A stretch of DNA of 64,000 bases, taken from Labilithrix luteola. GTDB lineage: Bacteria; Myxococcota_A; Polyangia; Polyangiales; Polyangiaceae. Below the pieces are notes generated by a model. The model worked only from the letters and a program-made list of their open reading frames with translations, did not search any database and was not told where the DNA came from. This document shows, piece after piece, positions 25,548-33,353 of this stretch (positions within the stretch are counted from its first letter, which is position 1; each line of letters starts with the position of its first letter). A program made the translations under genes and the position numbers. The stretch covers positions 10,769,501 to 10,833,500 of the forward strand of contig NZ_CP012333.1 in NCBI RefSeq assembly GCF_001263205.1, written 5' to 3'.

Positions 25548-26530
25548 GCCTCTCCGTTCGCGCTCGTCATCGTTGGATCCTCGCGTGCTCGCTCGCGTGC
25601 GCGGCGCCCGTGACGCACGTGGCGCATGCGCAAGACCGCGGCATCGACGAAGGCCGCACTCGTTTCACGCGCGGCATCGAGCTCTACAAGGAAGGAAACT
25701 TCCACGCCGCCCTTGCCGAGTTCCGCGCAGCGTACGCCGCCGCGCCGTCGTTTCGGATTCACTACAACCTCGGCCAGACGCTCTACCAGCTCCAGGACTA
25801 CGCCGGCGCGATGCGCGCGTTCGAGCAGTACCTCGCCGAAGGCGGGGACAAGATCGACGGCGAGCGCCGCAAGGAGATCGAAGACGACCTCGTCAAACTG
25901 CGCTCTCGCACGGCGAAGGTCACGTTCGCCGTGAACGTCTCCCCCGCCGAGATTTCCATCGACGACGAGCCGCGCGGGATGGTGCAGCAGCAGCCCCTTC
26001 TCGTCAGCGCCGGACGCCGCCGCATCTCCGTAACCGCCTCGGGCTACCAGACGGAGACACGCGTGCTCGACGTCGCCGGTGCGCAGGAGCTGGAGCTCAA
26101 GTTCGAGCTGAAGCCGATTGTCACCGAGGTCTTGTTGCCCCCGTCCTCGCAAACCCAATCGACGATTCCCGCGCACAGGCAGAAGAGCCGGACGCCGTTC
26201 TACGTGGGTCTCGTGACCACGGGCGTCCTTGCCGGCGGCACCGCCGTGATGGCGGCCGTCACGTCCTCGAATCATTCGGCCTACGAGAAGGCCCTCGAGG
26301 TCCCGAACAACAAGCCCGACATCGACGACGCGCGACGAGCCACGCGAACCACCGCCCTCGCCGGCGACATCCTCGGAGGCGCCACGATCCTCGCCGCCGG
26401 CCTCACGGTCTTCGCGTTCGCGATGACGTCGGGCGAGGAGCCCCCGCAAGCCGCAAAGGCACCGCCGACGAAGCCGACGATCCGCGCCGTCTTCGCCCCG
26501 AACGCTGCGGGTGTGACCGGCACGTTCTGA
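25544..26530 (+). CDS. Exported TPR and PEGA-domain protein
   Basis: 328 aa. A signal peptide ends near HVAHAQD (~29). TPR-like helices at ~35-110 include the FTRGIELYKEGNFHAALAEF and YNLGQTLYQLQDYAGAMRAF units. A PEGA domain follows (VNVSPAEISIDDEPRGM, ~127-143, to LDVAGAQELELKF). Two hydrophobic segments lie near 217-240 and 275-297. This TPR-PEGA architecture is often found beside kinases in Myxococcota. The ATGA overlap with the kinase suggests an envelope-side partner. Confidence 0.85.
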   Translation: MSLSVRARHRWILACSLACAAPVTHVAHAQDRGIDEGRTRFTRGIELYKEGNFHAALAEFRAAYAAAPSFRIHYNLGQTLYQLQDYAGAMRAFEQYLAEGGDKIDGERRKEIEDDLVKLRSRTAKVTFAVNVSPAEISIDDEPRGMVQQQPLLVSAGRRRISVTASGYQTETRVLDVAGAQELELKFELKPIVTEVLLPPSSQTQSTIPAHRQKSRTPFYVGLVTTGVLAGGTAVMAAVTSSNHSAYEKALEVPNNKPDIDDARRATRTTALAGDILGGATILAAGLTVFAFAMTSGEEPPQAAKAPPTKPTIRAVFAPNAAGVTGTF

Positions 26531-26699
26531 GCGACGCTCGGTCGACACGACGCAGTGTCGCGCCGATGAGCTCATCGAGGCCTGGTTGGGCTCCGCTTGG
26601 GGCGGGACGCGGCGGTGCGCGTGTTGGAGGTCGCGGGTCGCCACATTGACACGCGGATCGCTGGACGTACGGTCGCCATAGGAGGCCGCAAGAGGAGCG

Positions 26700-28421
26700 A
26701 TGCGAAGAGCACGAGCGCAGCTCGCGATGCTTTCCTCGATCGGCCTGCTGGCGTCGGCCTGCAGCCATCCCTCACGGCCCGCCGAAACGACGACACACGC
26801 CGCGACGGCGCCGACCGCCGACGTGCGCGTTCAGCCGGCGTCGATCGCCTCCACTGCAGGGCAGGCCCAACTGTTTCCCAATCTCGGGTCCTACCATCGT
26901 GAAGTCACGACGAAGGTCCCGGCTGCGCAGCTCTACTTCGATCAAGGCCTGACCCTCCTCTACGCCTTCAATTACGACGAGGCGCTGCGGTCGTTCACGC
27001 GCGCCGCAGAGGTCGATCCGTCGTGCGCCATGTGCTTTTGGGGCATCGCTGCCGCGAACGGCCCCCACATCAACAGCCCGATGGTGAGCGCCGCGCATGC
27101 ACGCGACGCGCGGACCGCCCTCGCACGCGCGCAGGCACTCGGCGGTACGGACGTCGAGCGTGCGCTCGTCGCTGCCCAGGCCAAGCGCTTCTCAGCCGAG
27201 CCGAACGCGCCGCGCGGACCACTCGACAAGGCTTACGCCGATGCGATGCGGGACGCGTACAAGCGATTCCCCAACGACCCCGAAGTAGGCACGCTCTACG
27301 CCGAAGCGATGATGGATCTTCGGCCGTGGGATCTGTGGACGAACGATGGTCGTCCTAGCCCCGGAACCGAAGAGATCGTGCGAGTCCTCGAGGCGGTGCT
27401 CGCCAAGACGCCGAACAATCCGGGTGCGAATCACTTTCTGATTCACGCCGTCGAAGCGTCGACGCATCCAGAGCGAGCCCTCGCCTCCGCGGACCGCCTG
27501 CGGACGCTCGTTCCGGGAGCCGGTCACCTGGTGCACATGCCCTCGCACATCTACATGCGCCTCGGCCGCTACGAGGACGCGTCGGAGGCAAACCGGCGGG
27601 CCATCGTCGCCGATCGCGAGTACGCCGCGCGTTCCCTGAACCAGCTCGGCACGTACGCCACCATGTATCGGGCGCACAACGTCCAGTTCCTCTGGGCGTC
27701 CGCGATGATGGAAGGACGCAGCGCGGAGTCGCTCGCGGCTGGCCGCGAACTCCAGCGTCAGTTGTCGCCGTCGATGGTGGAGGCGATGCCGGGCATGTTC
27801 GATCCATCCGCGCAAGCGCCGCTGCTCACACTGCTTCGCTTTGGACGCTCCGCGGACGTGCTTCGCGAGCCTCCTCTCGATCCCGAGCTCCGGTTGCCTG
27901 TCTCCAACCTGCTTCGCCACTACGCGCGCAGCCTCTCGTTCCTGCGCCTCGATCGACTCGACGAAGCCGTCCGTGAACAGGAAGAGGTCACCAAGGCCGC
28001 CAACGAGCTCGATCCGAAGTACATGGTCGGCAACGGCACCCCCGCGAAGACACTGGCCACCATCGCAGCCAAGCAGCTCGAAGGTGAGATTGCAGCCAAG
28101 CAGGGAAACTACGACGAGGCGGTCTCCGCACTGAAGGCGGCAGTCGCCGCGGAAGACACCATCCACTACAACGAGCCTCCCGTCTGGGCCATCCCCAGTC
28201 GGGAGCTCCTTGGTGCTGTCCTCATCGAGGCCGAACGTCTCGACGAAGCCGAGGCCACCTATCGTGACGACCTCAAGAAGCATCCCGAGAACGGCTACTC
28301 ACTCTTTGGCCTCGCGACGGTCTTGCGCGCGAAGCGATCGCCCGAGCTCTGGGACGTCGAGCGACGCTTGCGTAATGCGTGGTCGCGGGCGGACGTCGAG
28401 CTGACGAATTCCAGATACTGA
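26700..28421 (+). CDS. TPR-repeat lipoprotein
   Basis: 573 aa, AGGAG just upstream of the ATG. Lipobox LLASACSHP (C21). TPR-like pairs run through most of the protein, for example AQLYFDQGLTLLYAFNYDEA (~75), SFTRAAEVDPSCAMCFWGIA and the units near 470-560. Histidines in the centre (NHFLIHAVEAS, HLVHMPSHIYMRLGRY) are notable and could bind metal, but this is speculative. No enzymatic family was recognised. It is 169 bp from the PEGA gene, so it may have its own promoter. Confidence 0.75.
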   Translation: MRRARAQLAMLSSIGLLASACSHPSRPAETTTHAATAPTADVRVQPASIASTAGQAQLFPNLGSYHREVTTKVPAAQLYFDQGLTLLYAFNYDEALRSFTRAAEVDPSCAMCFWGIAAANGPHINSPMVSAAHARDARTALARAQALGGTDVERALVAAQAKRFSAEPNAPRGPLDKAYADAMRDAYKRFPNDPEVGTLYAEAMMDLRPWDLWTNDGRPSPGTEEIVRVLEAVLAKTPNNPGANHFLIHAVEASTHPERALASADRLRTLVPGAGHLVHMPSHIYMRLGRYEDASEANRRAIVADREYAARSLNQLGTYATMYRAHNVQFLWASAMMEGRSAESLAAGRELQRQLSPSMVEAMPGMFDPSAQAPLLTLLRFGRSADVLREPPLDPELRLPVSNLLRHYARSLSFLRLDRLDEAVREQEEVTKAANELDPKYMVGNGTPAKTLATIAAKQLEGEIAAKQGNYDEAVSALKAAVAAEDTIHYNEPPVWAIPSRELLGAVLIEAERLDEAEATYRDDLKKHPENGYSLFGLATVLRAKRSPELWDVERRLRNAWSRADVELTNSRY

Positions 28422-28435
28422 CGCTTTTTCTGTTC

Positions 28436-28734
28436 CTACTTCTCCACGCTGCAATCGTGAGTGCCGAAGGCGATGAACTCTCGCCGGCAGGCGACCGACA
28501 CGCGGCCACGGCCGTCGATGTCGTAGTCGATCCGCTCTTCCAGCATTCCACGCTGTCCGTTCATTCCAGTGACCTTGCAACCGTCGCCGCAGCCTGCAAA
28601 CTTGCGTGCGACTTCGCCAGCGCGAACCCGGATGGCCGCGTCGTCCGAAAAGACGTTCGCGTAGGCCGTCCAAACTGACAGGCCAAAGAGGCCAATCGTC
28701 AGCGCGCGAAACGCCCCCGAAGGCCGTTCCTCAT
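28436..28734 (-). pseudogene. Small membrane/secreted protein gene interrupted by a frameshift
   Basis: ATG 28734 has GAGAG upstream but meets a stop after 11 codons. Adding one base in the run of five Gs (plus-strand C5, 28714-28718) restores a 99-residue protein. It would have a hydrophobic N-terminus (FRALTIGLFGLSVW), a body with CGDGC, DYDIDGRGRVSVACRREF, and a C-terminal THDCSVEK before TAG (28438-28436). The reconstructed frame has coding-like codon choice. It may be a sequencing or assembly error at the homopolymer, a true decayed gene or a slippage-controlled gene. Confidence 0.6.
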
Positions 28735-29154
28735 TCTCTCGTTATCCTTTGCACGCCCAAATTACTGCCTCACCTCGGGCGTCACGTGTCTTGTGGCCGT
28801 GAGCGCCGCGTGAGTCCGGTGAGCAGCCAATCGACATGTGACGTTGGCGTGACGGGCGCGAGCGTCGGGGGACGCCGTTGCATCGGCACGGTCGACGGAG
28901 GCTCGTCGCATCCACTCGGCGGTGGGGCTGGCACCGTCGAGGGGATGGGGTCGTCGTCGTCGAGGGACTGCGCTTCGCATTCCGGATACACATCCATGCC
29001 CGCAGACTCGGTCAATTCGCATGGAGAGTTGCGTTCGCTTAATCTTTTTTCCTACAAGCTCCGCCTTTGACCTCCAGATCGGGCCCTGGATCACGCAAGC
29101 GCCAGGGCAGCGTGCCGCTGTGCGCGTGCTCGAGTTCCGACTAGAAACGGGAGC
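28735..29154. other. Intergenic region with a doubtful small ORF
   Basis: About 420 bp. On the minus strand a 77-codon Pro/Thr-rich frame runs 29015-28782 from TTG, with codon third positions less GC-biased than in the surrounding genes; it is listed separately with low confidence. At about 29039-29055 lies an AT-rich patch (TTAATCTTTTTTCC) that may belong to the promoter of the DUF4403 gene. Nothing else stands out. Confidence 0.4.
28782..29015 (-). CDS. Doubtful Pro-rich small ORF
   Basis: 77 aa from TTG 29015 (internal ATG 28997). It contains a four-Asp run followed by Pro/Thr-rich sequence (PSTVPAPPPSGCDEPPSTVP) and has no recognisable domain. Third-position GC is roughly 70 percent by eye, lower than in neighbouring genes, and no convincing ribosome binding site is seen. 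It could be a secreted stub, part of a decayed gene, or chance. It lies just upstream of the frameshifted gene in the same direction. Confidence 0.22.
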   Translation of the reverse strand: MTESAGMDVYPECEAQSLDDDDPIPSTVPAPPPSGCDEPPSTVPMQRRPPTLAPVTPTSHVDWLLTGLTRRSRPQDT

Positions 29155-30537
29155 ATGCGCACTTCGGCCGGGCTTGTTTTCATGGGTTTGCTCGTCGTCA
29201 CTGGCGCAACGGGCTGCTCGCGCTTCGGTGCGGTGTACCCGCCGCGGCCGCCCGCCACACCTGGTGAGCCCGTCAATGATCCCGCTCCATCTCGTGTCGT
29301 TGCTCACCTGTCCGTGACCTCGACCGCCCTCAAGGCGGCCCTCGACGATTCCATTCCCAAAAGCGGTGACGGATCGTTTCGATTGGCTGGCGAGCGTCGC
29401 TACGCCTGGGATCGTCAGGGCGTCGACCTTGGATTCTCGCAGGGGCGGATCGTGATCGACGCGAAGGTCCACGCGAACCTGTCGATGCCGGTCGGCTCGC
29501 TCGACTTCCCCCTCGACCTGCACGTCGTCGCCGAGCCGGTGATCAACACCGAGTACCAGGTGAAGCTCCAGTCGACCGAGGTGAAGGTCTCGTCCACCGA
29601 TCGGCGACTTGTTGCCGCAGATTACGTTGGTGGCGTCTACGCGACGATCTCGACGCAGATCAACGACAAGCTGAAGAGCTTCTCCTACGACCTCTCGCCT
29701 CTCGTGAAGGAAGCGCACGCGCGCATCGCCAAGCCCGCCGAGTTCCCCGTTGGCGATGCACACGGCTGCGCAGAGCTCGACGTGCTCGGCATCGAGGCCG
29801 GCCCCACCGTCATTGCCGACGGCATCGAGAAAGACATCGCCCTCATCGTCGCGCCCAGCGTCTCGATCCCCTGCTCGGCCTCGACGAAGGCGAAGGCGGT
29901 TCCAGCGCTTGCGAACGTCGCCACGATCACGCCCGGTCCCTTCACGGTCACCGTGCCGATCGCCGCGCAGTACAGCGAGCTGCAGAAGGCGATGGGCCAG
30001 GTCTTCACCGATGGGAAGTACTACTTCGCGCCGGAGTACCCCGGCCTCTACCTCGAGAACCCCGAGCTCTACGAGTCCCAGGGCAAGCTGGTTCTCAAGC
30101 TCCACATCGCCGGTCCGATCCACAAGCTCGGCATCGACACGGATTTGAACGGTGACCTCTTCCTCAGCGGACACCCCACCGTGGTCGACAACGAAGTCGC
30201 CATCCTCGATCTCGAGCCCACCATCGAGACCTCGAACCTGCTGCTCTCGATCAAGGCGATGAAAGACGGCGACACGATCCGTGATCAGGCTCGTGCCGCA
30301 CTTCGCCTCGACGTCGGCCAGCGCCTTCGTGCGCTCCGCGAGCAGCTCTCGACCGAGCTCACCTTCGGCGTCTCGAACGGCTGCTTCCAAGGCGCCGTCG
30401 ACAAGGTCGAGGTAACGGGCGTCCATACGCACGGCACGTACCTCCGCGTCTACGTCGCGGTCACGGGCCGCGCATCCGCGTCGATGCCCTGCCCCGCCGG
30501 AACTCTCCCGGCGAATCCGCCCGTCGCCTCGAAGTAA
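29155..30537 (+). CDS. DUF4403-family lipoprotein
   Basis: 460 aa, GGGAGC before the ATG. Lipobox VTGATGC (C21). The body fits the DUF4403 pattern: ADP-binding motifs are absent, and it has long beta-strand segments that begin around VAHLSVTSTALKAALDDSIP (~45-64), a central FYEFAPEYPGLYL-like segment near 285, and a duplicated barrel-like layout. DUF4403 proteins are uncharacterised periplasmic/outer-membrane lipoproteins, possibly lipid-binding TULIP-type folds. It is followed by a strong terminator hairpin and converges on the thioesterase gene. Confidence 0.75.
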   Translation: MRTSAGLVFMGLLVVTGATGCSRFGAVYPPRPPATPGEPVNDPAPSRVVAHLSVTSTALKAALDDSIPKSGDGSFRLAGERRYAWDRQGVDLGFSQGRIVIDAKVHANLSMPVGSLDFPLDLHVVAEPVINTEYQVKLQSTEVKVSSTDRRLVAADYVGGVYATISTQINDKLKSFSYDLSPLVKEAHARIAKPAEFPVGDAHGCAELDVLGIEAGPTVIADGIEKDIALIVAPSVSIPCSASTKAKAVPALANVATITPGPFTVTVPIAAQYSELQKAMGQVFTDGKYYFAPEYPGLYLENPELYESQGKLVLKLHIAGPIHKLGIDTDLNGDLFLSGHPTVVDNEVAILDLEPTIETSNLLLSIKAMKDGDTIRDQARAALRLDVGQRLRALREQLSTELTFGVSNGCFQGAVDKVEVTGVHTHGTYLRVYVAVTGRASASMPCPAGTLPANPPVASK

Positions 30538-30544
30538 CGAATCA

Positions 30545-30575
30545 CGCGGGGCGCTCCTTCGCGAGGCGCCCCGCG
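30545..30575. terminator. Bidirectional GC-rich terminator hairpin
   Basis: A perfect 10-bp inverted repeat, CGCGGGGCGC at 30545-30554 and GCGCCCCGCG at 30566-30575, with an 11-nt loop. It sits in the 50-bp gap between the convergent DUF4403 and thioesterase genes, so it probably ends both transcripts. No T run follows, as is common in GC-rich Myxococcota terminators. Confidence 0.7.
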
Positions 30576-30587
30576 TCGTGTCCGACG

Positions 30588-31016
30588 TCAGCTCGCGCGA
30601 GCGAGCGGCGGCACGGCGGTCGGCCTCCCGTGTGCATCGAGCGCGACGAGCACGAAGCTGCCGCGCGTACAGAGACGTCGATCGCCGGTCAGGAGATCTT
30701 CGGCGTGGAGATCGACCTCGACGGTGAGCGACGTCTTCCCCGTACCGACGACGCGAGCGATGAGCTCGACGAGCTGCCCCTGCCGAACGGGCACGTGGAA
30801 GTCCACCTTCTCGCTGGAGGCAGTGACCACGGTGCGACGCGCGTAGCGTGACGCCACGATGAATGCCGCCTTGTCCATGAGCGCGAGCGCTTGCCCGCCG
30901 AACAGCGTGCCGTAGTGGTTCGTCTGCTCCGGGAAGACCATCTCGATCACCCGCGCCTCGGTGAGTGTGCCTGCGTCGAGCTTGTCGTAGCCCGACGTCT
31001 CCTGGGAATTCGTCAT
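30588..31016 (-). CDS. Acyl-CoA thioesterase (hotdog fold)
   Basis: 142 aa from ATG 31016 with GAGAACGG upstream. The hotdog active-site segment NHYGTLFGGQALALMDKAA (~25-43) matches YciA/BACH-type acyl-CoA hydrolases, with Asp of LMD as the likely catalytic residue. The later VDFHVPVRQGQLVELIARV also fits. It would release free acids from acyl-CoA in the cytoplasm. An in-frame GTG at 31115, preceded by a strong GGGAGG, could give a 33-residue N-terminal extension. A cobalamin riboswitch lies upstream on the same strand, implying control by vitamin B12. Confidence 0.87.
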   Translation of the reverse strand: MTNSQETSGYDKLDAGTLTEARVIEMVFPEQTNHYGTLFGGQALALMDKAAFIVASRYARRTVVTASSEKVDFHVPVRQGQLVELIARVVGTGKTSLTVEVDLHAEDLLTGDRRLCTRGSFVLVALDAHGRPTAVPPLARAS

Positions 31017-31143
31017 GCCGTTCTCTCCAACGTCGACGTACACGCCGTCCGAGCCCGACACGCGAGCGCGCGACGAGCGAACGCGCAGCCGACTCGTTCG
31101 CAACGAGACCCACACCCTCCCTCGAGGTGCGGAGTCGAACCGA

Positions 31144-31400
31144 CGCGGGAGTTCTCCCCGCGACCGGGTGAATGGCAGGTTTTCGGGCTTCGAGCGCGCC
31201 CGGCTGAACGCCGGCTTCCTACACTCCGTCGCTTCCCAGTCGCGTCATCGACGAATTCGTCGATGGGCGACCAGTGCATGGCCCAAAACGAGGCCCGGAG
31301 GTCGTTCTCGTTACCGCTGCGGGGCAGTCCCGGATTTGCACCGGGTTCCCTGAGCCCAAGCACCATGCCCGGCCAAACCAATCACGGCTCCCTTCGTAGA
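31144..31400 (-). ncRNA. Cobalamin (adenosylcobalamin) riboswitch
   Basis: Read on the minus strand, the conserved core is evident: GGTGC near 31364, GGGAACCCGGTGCAAATCC, ACTGCCCCGCAGCGGTAA, then GCACTGG with TGGGAAGCGAC. The B12 box AGCCCGAAAACCTGCC lies at 31174-31190. A hairpin with arms CGCGGG and CCCGCG follows (31144-31162) and may be the expression platform. The next gene downstream is the acyl-CoA thioesterase, not a B12 uptake or synthesis gene. The ends given are approximate. The promoter must lie close to or inside the 3' end of the ADP-ribosylglycohydrolase gene. Confidence 0.9.
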
Positions 31401-31431
31401 GGCTCCGGCGCCATCCCGTCAATGCCGACGC

Positions 31432-32484
31432 TCACGAACCATCTCGGCTCGTCGTCCACGACAGGGCAACGCGCAACGCGTGCACGAGTACGATGGGGAA
31501 CAAGAGGACGTTGCGAACGAACGCCGCCATCCAAGAGAACCGCGGCACCTCCGCGTGAGCCCCGAGGCGCGTCGCTTCGAGCGCCCGCGCCAGAGCTCGC
31601 AAATGAGAACGCCCGAAGGGCCCGTCCTGAAGTCGCTCGACCAGCCCCGAGGGTAGCCCTGCTTCCCCGTGGAGCGCACCGCACCACGCCCCCACGATCG
31701 CGGCGTTCGTGTCGGTATCGCCTCCGGCACGGATCGTCTCGACGATCGCCAGGGTGGCGTCAGTGCCGTGCCTGACGAAGAAGAAGGTGGCGAGCGACAC
31801 GCTGTGGACCACGAAGCCGGTCGTGCCGAGCGCGATGGCGGCCGACGCGTCGGAGTTGGTCGACGACGCAAGCGAGATCCCTCGCTCGATGGCAGCCCGA
31901 AGCTCGCGGTGGTCCACGACCGTGAGTGCGGAGAGAGCGAGCTTCTCACGATCGGCATGGGCCGTCGTTGTGCTGGCGAGCGCTCCGAGCTCGGCAACGA
32001 AGCGAGCCCCTTCGACTGCACGCGCATCACGATGCGTGACTCGCGCGAAAGCATCGGCCCAGCGCCGTCTCTCCGTTGCATCTTCGCGAAAACGTACGCC
32101 GAGGACGGCTGCTCGCATCGCTGCGCCGTTCCCAGCGGATGCCACGCCCGTGTTCTCGAAGCCGAACGCCATGCGCAAACACGCCCGCAGCGTTCCGAGT
32201 CCGATTCCCCAGGGCAACCGCAGAAACCAGCCGAGCATCGATCGTCGAAATGCGCGCACGGCCAAGTCGAGGTCACCAGGGTGACGCGCGAGCGCTTGCG
32301 CCACCAACGCCGTCTGTTCGGTGTCGTCCGAGGAGAATCCCGTCTTTCCGAAGAGCGAGTAGCGATCGATGGTGGGCCATCGATGGCGAATGGCGGAGGG
32401 GGTCATGCCCTCCATGGGGAGGCCGAGCGCATCCCCCACCGCTGTCCCGAGAAGGACCCCTGAAATTCTCGAATTGTCCGGCAC
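31432..32484 (-). CDS. ADP-ribosylglycohydrolase family protein
   Basis: 350 aa from GTG 32484. The longer TTG start at 32523 has AT-rich non-coding-like codons and no clear ribosome binding site. Family motifs with Mg-binding acidic residues are present: GTAVGDALGLPMEG near the start, SSDDTEQT (~56), SAGNGAAMR (~116) and GGDTDTNAAIVGAW (~254). Such enzymes cleave ADP-ribose from proteins (for example DraG on Arg) or hydrolyse related nucleotides; the target is unknown. A hydrophobic C-terminal stretch (NVLLFPIVLVHALRV, ~325-340) could associate with the membrane. Confidence 0.85.
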   Translation of the reverse strand: MPDNSRISGVLLGTAVGDALGLPMEGMTPSAIRHRWPTIDRYSLFGKTGFSSDDTEQTALVAQALARHPGDLDLAVRAFRRSMLGWFLRLPWGIGLGTLRACLRMAFGFENTGVASAGNGAAMRAAVLGVRFREDATERRRWADAFARVTHRDARAVEGARFVAELGALASTTTAHADREKLALSALTVVDHRELRAAIERGISLASSTNSDASAAIALGTTGFVVHSVSLATFFFVRHGTDATLAIVETIRAGGDTDTNAAIVGAWCGALHGEAGLPSGLVERLQDGPFGRSHLRALARALEATRLGAHAEVPRFSWMAAFVRNVLLFPIVLVHALRVALSWTTSRDGS

Positions 32485-32493
32485 TGGAGTGAA

Positions 32494-32514
32494 AAAGAGT
32501 TCGTCACACTCTTT
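32494..32514. promoter_or_regulatory. Inverted repeat ahead of ADP-ribosylglycohydrolase gene
   Basis: A perfect 7-bp inverted repeat AAAGAGT - N7 - ACTCTTT lies 10-30 bases upstream of the chosen GTG (32484). It is AT-rich in a GC-rich neighbourhood and falls within the would-be leader. It may be an operator or a small hairpin affecting translation initiation. Confidence 0.4.
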
Positions 32515-32606
32515 ATTCCCCAAGTGCTTCGTAGACCCGCGCGCGTCGCCCGTTGGCAGCTTTCGGGATGGTGCCGATATCGGAGAGTTGATCGGCCGTC
32601 ACGTGC

Positions 32607-33191
32607 TCAGCGCGTCAGCTTCACCGTGACGTGGAGCTCGTCCCCGCTCAGGACATGCCGAGCAGTGACGTTCTTCACGCGCGTGAGCTGCAGCGCGTAT
32701 CGGTAGATCTCCGTCACGGCGAGCCTCCCGACCAGCGAAGTCGTGTACACGTGGTCCTTGAGGACGAAGAGGACGGTCTGCGGATCCAGCATCTTCGTCG
32801 TCAGATGGCCGTGCGTGTGATCGTGCCGCCAGAGGTCCGGTGCCTGGCCGACGACGACTTCGGGCGATGCCAGCTGGAGGAGCAATTTGCGGACGGTGCC
32901 GAAGCCCGCGTCCATCATGCGGTCGATGAACGTGCAGAACGCTGCGCGATCCCCCTTCGCCGGGCCACCCATCGCCGCCTCGTACCAGGACATGACGTAG
33001 CGTTCGGGCAACCACTCGCCGACGATCACCACGTCGTCGATGGTCGCGCCCCGCGCGTCCTCCGGCAGCAACTTGCCGATCTCTTGGAGGCCGGCTTCAC
33101 CCCAAACCTGGATCGCCGCGCGCCGAAAAGCGACGAAGATCGTGCGGCGGCAACACGGCTCTGCAACTCTCTGCCTGTCGGGACTGGTCAC
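32607..33191 (-). CDS. Conserved hypothetical protein (DUF2378-like?)
   Basis: 194 aa from GTG 33191, with GGAGA six bases upstream; the frame extends to 33236. The protein is alpha/beta and ends with LSGDELHVTVKLTR. Segments such as FRRAAIQVWGEAGLQEI, GEWLPERYVMSWYEA, MDAGFGTVRK and WRHDHTHGHL are the kind of pattern found in Myxococcota paralogue families such as DUF2378 (heme-NO-binding-like fold). I cannot confirm membership. HDHTHGH is a cluster of possible ligands. The gene stands alone between an ADP-ribosylglycohydrolase and a metallophosphoesterase. Confidence 0.5.
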   Translation of the reverse strand: MTSPDRQRVAEPCCRRTIFVAFRRAAIQVWGEAGLQEIGKLLPEDARGATIDDVVIVGEWLPERYVMSWYEAAMGGPAKGDRAAFCTFIDRMMDAGFGTVRKLLLQLASPEVVVGQAPDLWRHDHTHGHLTTKMLDPQTVLFVLKDHVYTTSLVGRLAVTEIYRYALQLTRVKNVTARHVLSGDELHVTVKLTR

Positions 33192-33353
33192 GCTCGGTCT
33201 CCACAAGCGGGAACGGCAACAGGCCCAGGCTAACACGACGTACGCGGCGTACCGCGCGACGCGATGGGCCGAGCGCGACTCGTATTCGGACGGTCGGTAG
33301 ACAATGCGGACCGAGAGAACGGAACGCCATCTCGATCGGCGGGCGTCATCCGA

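Noticed and set aside
28762..31113. 783-residue minus-strand frame over the DUF4403 gene
   Set aside because: It covers a well-supported plus-strand gene and the thioesterase frame and shows no protein family.
31110..31175. tRNA-like T-arm (GGTTCGACTCC) next to the riboswitch
   Set aside because: Only three of five T-stem pairs form and no anticodon or acceptor stem is found.
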